Part shown: positions 40,892-44,148 of the stretch, piece by piece
Layout: every line of letters begins with the position of its first letter
Numbering within the stretch: the first letter of the stretch is position 1
Source of the DNA: Microthrixaceae bacterium
GTDB taxonomy: Bacteria > Actinomycetota > Acidimicrobiia > Acidimicrobiales > Microtrichaceae
DNA length: 44,148 nucleotides
Assembly: GCA_020027475.1 (NCBI GenBank)
Contig: JAHRAZ010000061.1
Span: forward strand, 1-44,148
Direction of reading: 5' to 3'
Position numbers and translations under genes: made by a program
The notes under the pieces: generated by a model
The model's input: only the letters and a program-made list of their open reading frames with translations
Database searches by the model: none
What the model was told of the DNA's origin: nothing

Positions 40892-41206
40892 TCAGTCCGT
40901 GCGGCGGGCCTTGCGCAGTCGCCGCATCACGGGAAACCCCCAGAGGAATGCCGAGAGTGCCCACCATGCGGGGCGTCGGAGTTGGGCCTTCCTGGCTGAG
41001 CGGTATACGACGATCGCTTCTGCAGCGTGGATGGCTCCGGTGCCGATGAGCGTCGCGCTGACAACGTTGCGGCTGACAGTTCCTCCGGTGGCGTCGTCGA
41101 AGGCGTCCCACGCGCGGTCATCAATTGACACAGCGGTCATTGTGGACACGCCGGCCACCACGAATATTCGCCAGGGGAGTCCTGGAGTAGGGGAGATGCT
41201 TGACAT
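40892..41206 (-). CDS. small membrane protein, TMEM254/DUF4499-like
   Basis: 104 residues from the ATG at 41206, which has GGTGA 5 bases upstream (ATG 41212 and the longer start at 41230 fit less well). Hydrophobic segments lie near 12-27, 50-65 and 80-92. The C-terminal half (HAAEAIVVYRSARK, then WWALSAFLWGFPVMRRL) matches the pattern I know from DUF4499/TMEM254-type proteins, with a conserved His and GFP motif. The function is unknown. It is convergent with menB and divergent from the large secreted protein. Confidence 0.6.
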   Translation of the reverse strand: MSSISPTPGLPWRIFVVAGVSTMTAVSIDDRAWDAFDDATGGTVSRNVVSATLIGTGAIHAAEAIVVYRSARKAQLRRPAWWALSAFLWGFPVMRRLRKARRTD

Positions 41207-41288
41207 GCGCATCACCGTAGCGTTCAGCAATCCCGTGGGTGTTCCCGGGACATGGGGTCTTTGCCCAGAAGGTTCCCCCTAGCGGTAC

Positions 41289-41318
41289 TTGACGAACTGT
41301 GGACTGGGAAACCAGACT
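41289..41318 (+). promoter_or_regulatory. possible promoter of the large secreted protein
   Basis: TTGACG (41289-41294), an 18-base spacer and CAGACT (41313-41318). The -35 is good; the -10 keeps only the A at position 2, A at 4 and T at 6. A leader of about 65 bases would precede the ATG at 41389. Confidence 0.3.
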
Positions 41319-41388
41319 CTCCAGAATTGTCGTGGCGTACTGGCTGTGCGCTCGGCTGTCGGCGCAGGCGCCGATGGAGGGGAACCAA

Positions 41389-44148
41389 ATGAGGCGAATC
41401 GGCATGCGTACCAAGGTTGGTTTGGTTCTGGGTGCCACGATCCTGCTGTCCGTACTTCTGATGCCAGGTGCTCGCGCCCAGAAGGTACTTGATCCCGGAG
41501 CTTTCGCGATCAATCCGACAGGCGGATTCCTGCGCATGCGCAACACCGTGTTCGATCTGACCCCGAATCCGCTTCCACAGTGCTCGGACGGCGAAGACAA
41601 CGATAGTGACACCAGAGTCGACGACGCTGACCTCCAGTGTGTTGCCGGCCCCGATGGAGAACCTGCCACTGCCGATGACAGCGAACTAGTCGCCGGATTC
41701 CAACCCAAGCAACCGTTTGAACTGGCTGGCTCCATTGACGCCCAGGGTGTTGTGACGGTCCCGAAATCCGGAGTGAAATTCCCGAAAATCTACATTCCGC
41801 TGGCACACCCGATCTCGGGCGACATCAACGTGGTGGAGGCCACCATCGTGGCCACTCACGACTCGACCGGCACCCTGAATCCCCTGACCGGCGACGCCGA
41901 ACTCCGTGTGCGCGTCAGGGTGGGCCTCAAGGGTGAAGTGTTCGGTGTGAACCTTGGTTACACCTGTTCGATCGGAACCGACTCCAATCCGATCGACCTG
42001 AACGTCCTGACGACCGGCCTGACCCATCCTCCGGCCGCAACTCCCCCCATTGCCGGTGTGCGGTATTCGACAACCACGGGATCGCTGCGGCTCGTGAACA
42101 ACGACTTTGCCGTTCCCGGTGCAAGCGGGTGCCCGGTCAATCTGTTCGTCAATGTGAATGGCATGATCAACCAGGAGGTTGGGATTCCGTCAGCATCGGG
42201 TTTGAACGAAGCGGAGTTGACCGGTGAGGTTGTTCCGGCGCCGGCCAGGGCAATTGTGGCAAAGATCTCCGGAACCACCGACGGACCAGCGCCATTGGCA
42301 TTGACTCTTGATGCTACGGAGTCCGCGGTTGTCAAGGGTCCTGCCACATATGACTGGGAGATGATCGAAGGATTCTCGGGTACGCCGTGGGCCACGCAGA
42401 CCGGCGCTGTTGTACCCATGACATTCCCCAATCCGGGGTTCCACAGGGTTCGATTGACGGTCACGGATGCCGACGGAGACCAATCCACGGTGACGTCCGT
42501 GGTCCACGTCGGAGAACCAGAGACAACCACGACCACCACAAGTTCATCCACTACGACTACGGCAAAGCCGACCACCACTACGACTACGGCAAAGCCGACG
42601 ACCACTACGACCACGGCGAAGCCGACCACTACGACTACGGCGAAGCCGACAACGACGACCACGGCGAAGCCGACCACCACTACTGAGAAGCCGGTCACGA
42701 CGACTACTGAGAAGCCGGCGGCCGGAGTTGACCGGGTGACACTCGACATCGGTGGCTCGTTGAGCTATTCGGCCTCCTCCGAACTCCTGTCCGGAGACCT
42801 GAAGATTCAGCGCAAGGGTGACGATGTGAGGGCGATCGTCGGCCGCGGTGAGTTCAGCGGACCATCCGGTGAGCCGGCCTCGGTGGTCATGAACATTCGA
42901 CGGCTGTGGATGTTCGATCTCTGGGTCGGATCCGTCACGGTTCGGGACAACGCCGACAACGTCAAACATCGCATTCCCTTTGTCGGCGAGGTGGAGGTCG
43001 ACGGAGACACCATCTCCGGATCCGGCACCTGGATCTCACTCGGAACCTTCCCGAACCTGTTCCAGCCGATGACTCTCGACTGGTCGGTTCAAGATTCCGT
43101 CCCGGCACCAGCGGCGGCCACGAGCCCAGCCCCGTCGACAACGACGACCACCACGGCGGAGCCGACCACGACGACGACGGTCAAGCCGACAACGACGACC
43201 ACCGAGAAGCTGACCACGACCACTGAGAAGCCGACCACGACGACCACTGAGAAGCTGACCACGACCACGGCGGAGCCGACCACGACGGCGGTCAAGCCGA
43301 CCACGACGACCACTGAGAAGCCGATCACAACCACCACTGAGAAGCCGATCACGACGACGACGGTGAAGCCGATCACGACGACTACTGAGAAGCCGGCGAC
43401 CGGAGTTGGCCGCGTGACGCTCGACATCGGTGGCTCGCTGAGTTACTCGGCCTCCTCCGAACTCCGCTCCGGAGACCTGTTGATTCAGCGCAAGGGTGAC
43501 GATGTGAGGGCGATCGTCGGCCGCGGTGAGTTCAGCGGGCCATCCGGTGAGCCGGCCTCGGTGGTCATGAACATTCGACGGCTGTGGATGTTCGATCTCT
43601 GGGTCGGATCCGTCACGGTTCGCGACAATGCCGACAACGTCAAACACCGCATTCCCTTTGTCGGCGAGGTAGAGGTCGACGGAGACACCATCTCCGGATC
43701 CGGCACCTGGATCTCACTCGGAACCTTCCCGAACCTGTTCCAGCCGATGACCCTCGACTGGTCGGTTCAAGATTCCGTCCCGGCACCAGCGGCGGCCACG
43801 AGCCCAGCCCCGTCGACAACGACGACGACCACGGCGGAGCCGACCACGACGACGACGGTGAAGCCGGTCACGACGACCACGGTGAAGCCGGTCACGACGA
43901 CCACGGTGAAGCCGGTCACGACGACGACGGTGAAGCCGACCACGACCACGACAACCACGACGACGACCACGACAACCACGACGACGACGGAGAAGCCGGT
44001 CACGACGACGACGGTGAAGCCGACCACGACCACGGCGGAACCGACCACGACGTCGACCACTACGACCACTGAGAAGCCGGTCACGACGACTACGGAGAAG
44101 CCGGCGACCGGGGCTGGCCGCGTGACACTCGACATCGGTGGCTCGTCG
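41389..44148 (+). CDS. large secreted Thr-rich repeat protein with PKD-like domain, 5' part (3' end outside window)
   Basis: An uninterrupted frame of 920 codons from an ATG with GGAGGGGA 5 bases upstream, still open at the window edge. Residues 1-30 are a signal peptide (basic MRRIGMRTK, hydrophobic core, PGARA-Q). Near 65-85 is a CSDGEDNDSD...DDADLQC segment, a calcium-loop-like motif of bacterial surface proteins. A beta-rich region (100-290) leads to a PKD-like domain (about 293-376). Thr/Pro/Lys-rich linkers then alternate with a module starting VTLDIGGSL: unit 1 is residues 450-584, unit 2 676-810, and unit 3 starts at 912. I do not recognise the module. The product is probably a cell-surface or secreted adhesin or matrix protein with an O-glycosylatable stalk; this role is inferred from layout. 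Confidence 0.85.
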   Translation, partial: MRRIGMRTKVGLVLGATILLSVLLMPGARAQKVLDPGAFAINPTGGFLRMRNTVFDLTPNPLPQCSDGEDNDSDTRVDDADLQCVAGPDGEPATADDSELVAGFQPKQPFELAGSIDAQGVVTVPKSGVKFPKIYIPLAHPISGDINVVEATIVATHDSTGTLNPLTGDAELRVRVRVGLKGEVFGVNLGYTCSIGTDSNPIDLNVLTTGLTHPPAATPPIAGVRYSTTTGSLRLVNNDFAVPGASGCPVNLFVNVNGMINQEVGIPSASGLNEAELTGEVVPAPARAIVAKISGTTDGPAPLALTLDATESAVVKGPATYDWEMIEGFSGTPWATQTGAVVPMTFPNPGFHRVRLTVTDADGDQSTVTSVVHVGEPETTTTTTSSSTTTTAKPTTTTTTAKPTTTTTTAKPTTTTTAKPTTTTTAKPTTTTEKPVTTTTEKPAAGVDRVTLDIGGSLSYSASSELLSGDLKIQRKGDDVRAIVGRGEFSGPSGEPASVVMNIRRLWMFDLWVGSVTVRDNADNVKHRIPFVGEVEVDGDTISGSGTWISLGTFPNLFQPMTLDWSVQDSVPAPAAATSPAPSTTTTTTAEPTTTTTVKPTTTTTEKLTTTTEKPTTTTTEKLTTTTAEPTTTAVKPTTTTTEKPITTTTEKPITTTTVKPITTTTEKPATGVGRVTLDIGGSLSYSASSELRSGDLLIQRKGDDVRAIVGRGEFSGPSGEPASVVMNIRRLWMFDLWVGSVTVRDNADNVKHRIPFVGEVEVDGDTISGSGTWISLGTFPNLFQPMTLDWSVQDSVPAPAAATSPAPSTTTTTTAEPTTTTTVKPVTTTTVKPVTTTTVKPVTTTTVKPTTTTTTTTTTTTTTTTTEKPVTTTTVKPTTTTAEPTTTSTTTTTEKPVTTTTEKPATGAGRVTLDIGGSS
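42736..43139 (+). repeat. long direct repeat, unit 1
   Basis: 404 bp, coding the module of the large secreted protein. By eye only about 14 bases differ from unit 2, and only two amino acids change (Leu to Arg, Lys to Leu). The period to unit 2 is 678 bp. Confidence 0.92.
43414..43817 (+). repeat. long direct repeat, unit 2
   Basis: Second copy of the 404-bp module. A third copy begins at 44122, a period of 708 bp, and runs out of the window after 27 bases. Differences in period come from the Thr-rich linkers. Confidence 0.92.
43813..44100 (+). repeat. Thr-rich linker, short degenerate repeats (also 42520-42717 and 43135-43396)
   Basis: Arrays of about 24 bp encode TTTTTVKP-, TTTTTEKP- and TTTTAEP-like octads, built from ACG/ACC codons. 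The third linker also contains an uninterrupted run of Thr codons near 43940-43988. The minus strand reads as poly-Val and is only a mirror of this repeat. Confidence 0.9.

Noticed and set aside
42387-44072. Plus-strand His/Asp-rich open frames (HDDHGEADHD-like)
   Set aside because: They are a frame-shifted reading of the Thr-rich linkers; the true frame is the 920-codon gene with signal peptide and good start.
42520-44100. CRISPR-like periodicity
   Set aside because: The repeats are coding, degenerate, 24 bp in period and without spacers; no cas gene is present.
41958-44135. Minus-strand open frames rich in Val (poly-Val and VVVVVGF repeats)
   Set aside because: They are mirror images of the Thr-codon repeats of the large secreted protein, with no ribosome-binding sites and no plausible protein content.

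Overview
This is a high-GC window (roughly 60% or more by eye) that reads as a chromosomal segment of an actinobacterium, most likely a member of Acidimicrobiia or a close relative. The pointers are an actinobacterial-type MenB, an F420/deazaflavin (DDN)-type nitroreductase relative, an adjacent DUF6325 and SHOCT gene pair, a methionine aminopeptidase with an N-terminal extension, frequent GTG/TTG starts and a TAGGGT-type -10 element. The lineage is inferred from protein resemblance only. I see no transposase, integrase, phage gene, CRISPR array or replication origin.

Left part (1-14.5 kb): the 3' end of an alpha/beta hydrolase and an ABC-F ATPase (+) converge on a leftward group: an AglD/YbhN-type flippase-like protein, dxs (isoprenoid precursor synthesis) and an NfuA-type Fe-S carrier. 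A tiny lipoprotein gene with its own terminator and a FlK-like thioesterase follow. Next is a rightward tldD-tldE-tldE cluster with two different TldE paralogues, then leftward genes for a SAF-domain protein, methionine aminopeptidase and an FmdB zinc ribbon.

Middle (14.5-22 kb): galU, then moeA-moaA-moaC (molybdenum cofactor synthesis, with a possibly structured moeA leader), a hypothetical membrane protein, tRNA-Ala(CGC), the DUF6325/SHOCT pair, a SAM methyltransferase with a short C-terminal repeat, and a small membrane protein.

Transport locus (22-29.3 kb, minus strand): the most striking part of the window. A signal-peptide-bearing, C-terminally anchored protein with acidic DDFGG repeats, a membrane-tethered type-1 solute-binding protein with a long Gly/Ser stalk, and a 1307-residue polypeptide fusing LivH, LivM, LivF and LivG form one tight operon. 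Its putative promoter carries an inverted repeat over the -10 element.

Right part (29.4-41.2 kb): mainly acyl-CoA and lipid metabolism (an AMP-dependent acyl-CoA synthetase, an SDR, an enoyl-CoA isomerase-like protein, a fatty-acid hydroxylase/sterol desaturase and menB), with a CPA1 antiporter carrying a C-terminal nucleotide-binding-like domain, a class III aminotransferase, the deazaflavin-type oxidoreductase, a MarR regulator and a ClC channel/exchanger.

Right end (41.4-44.1 kb): the first 920 codons of a large secreted protein with a PKD-like domain, Thr/Pro/Lys-rich linkers and a near-identical ~134-residue module repeated at least twice, with a third copy beginning at the window edge.
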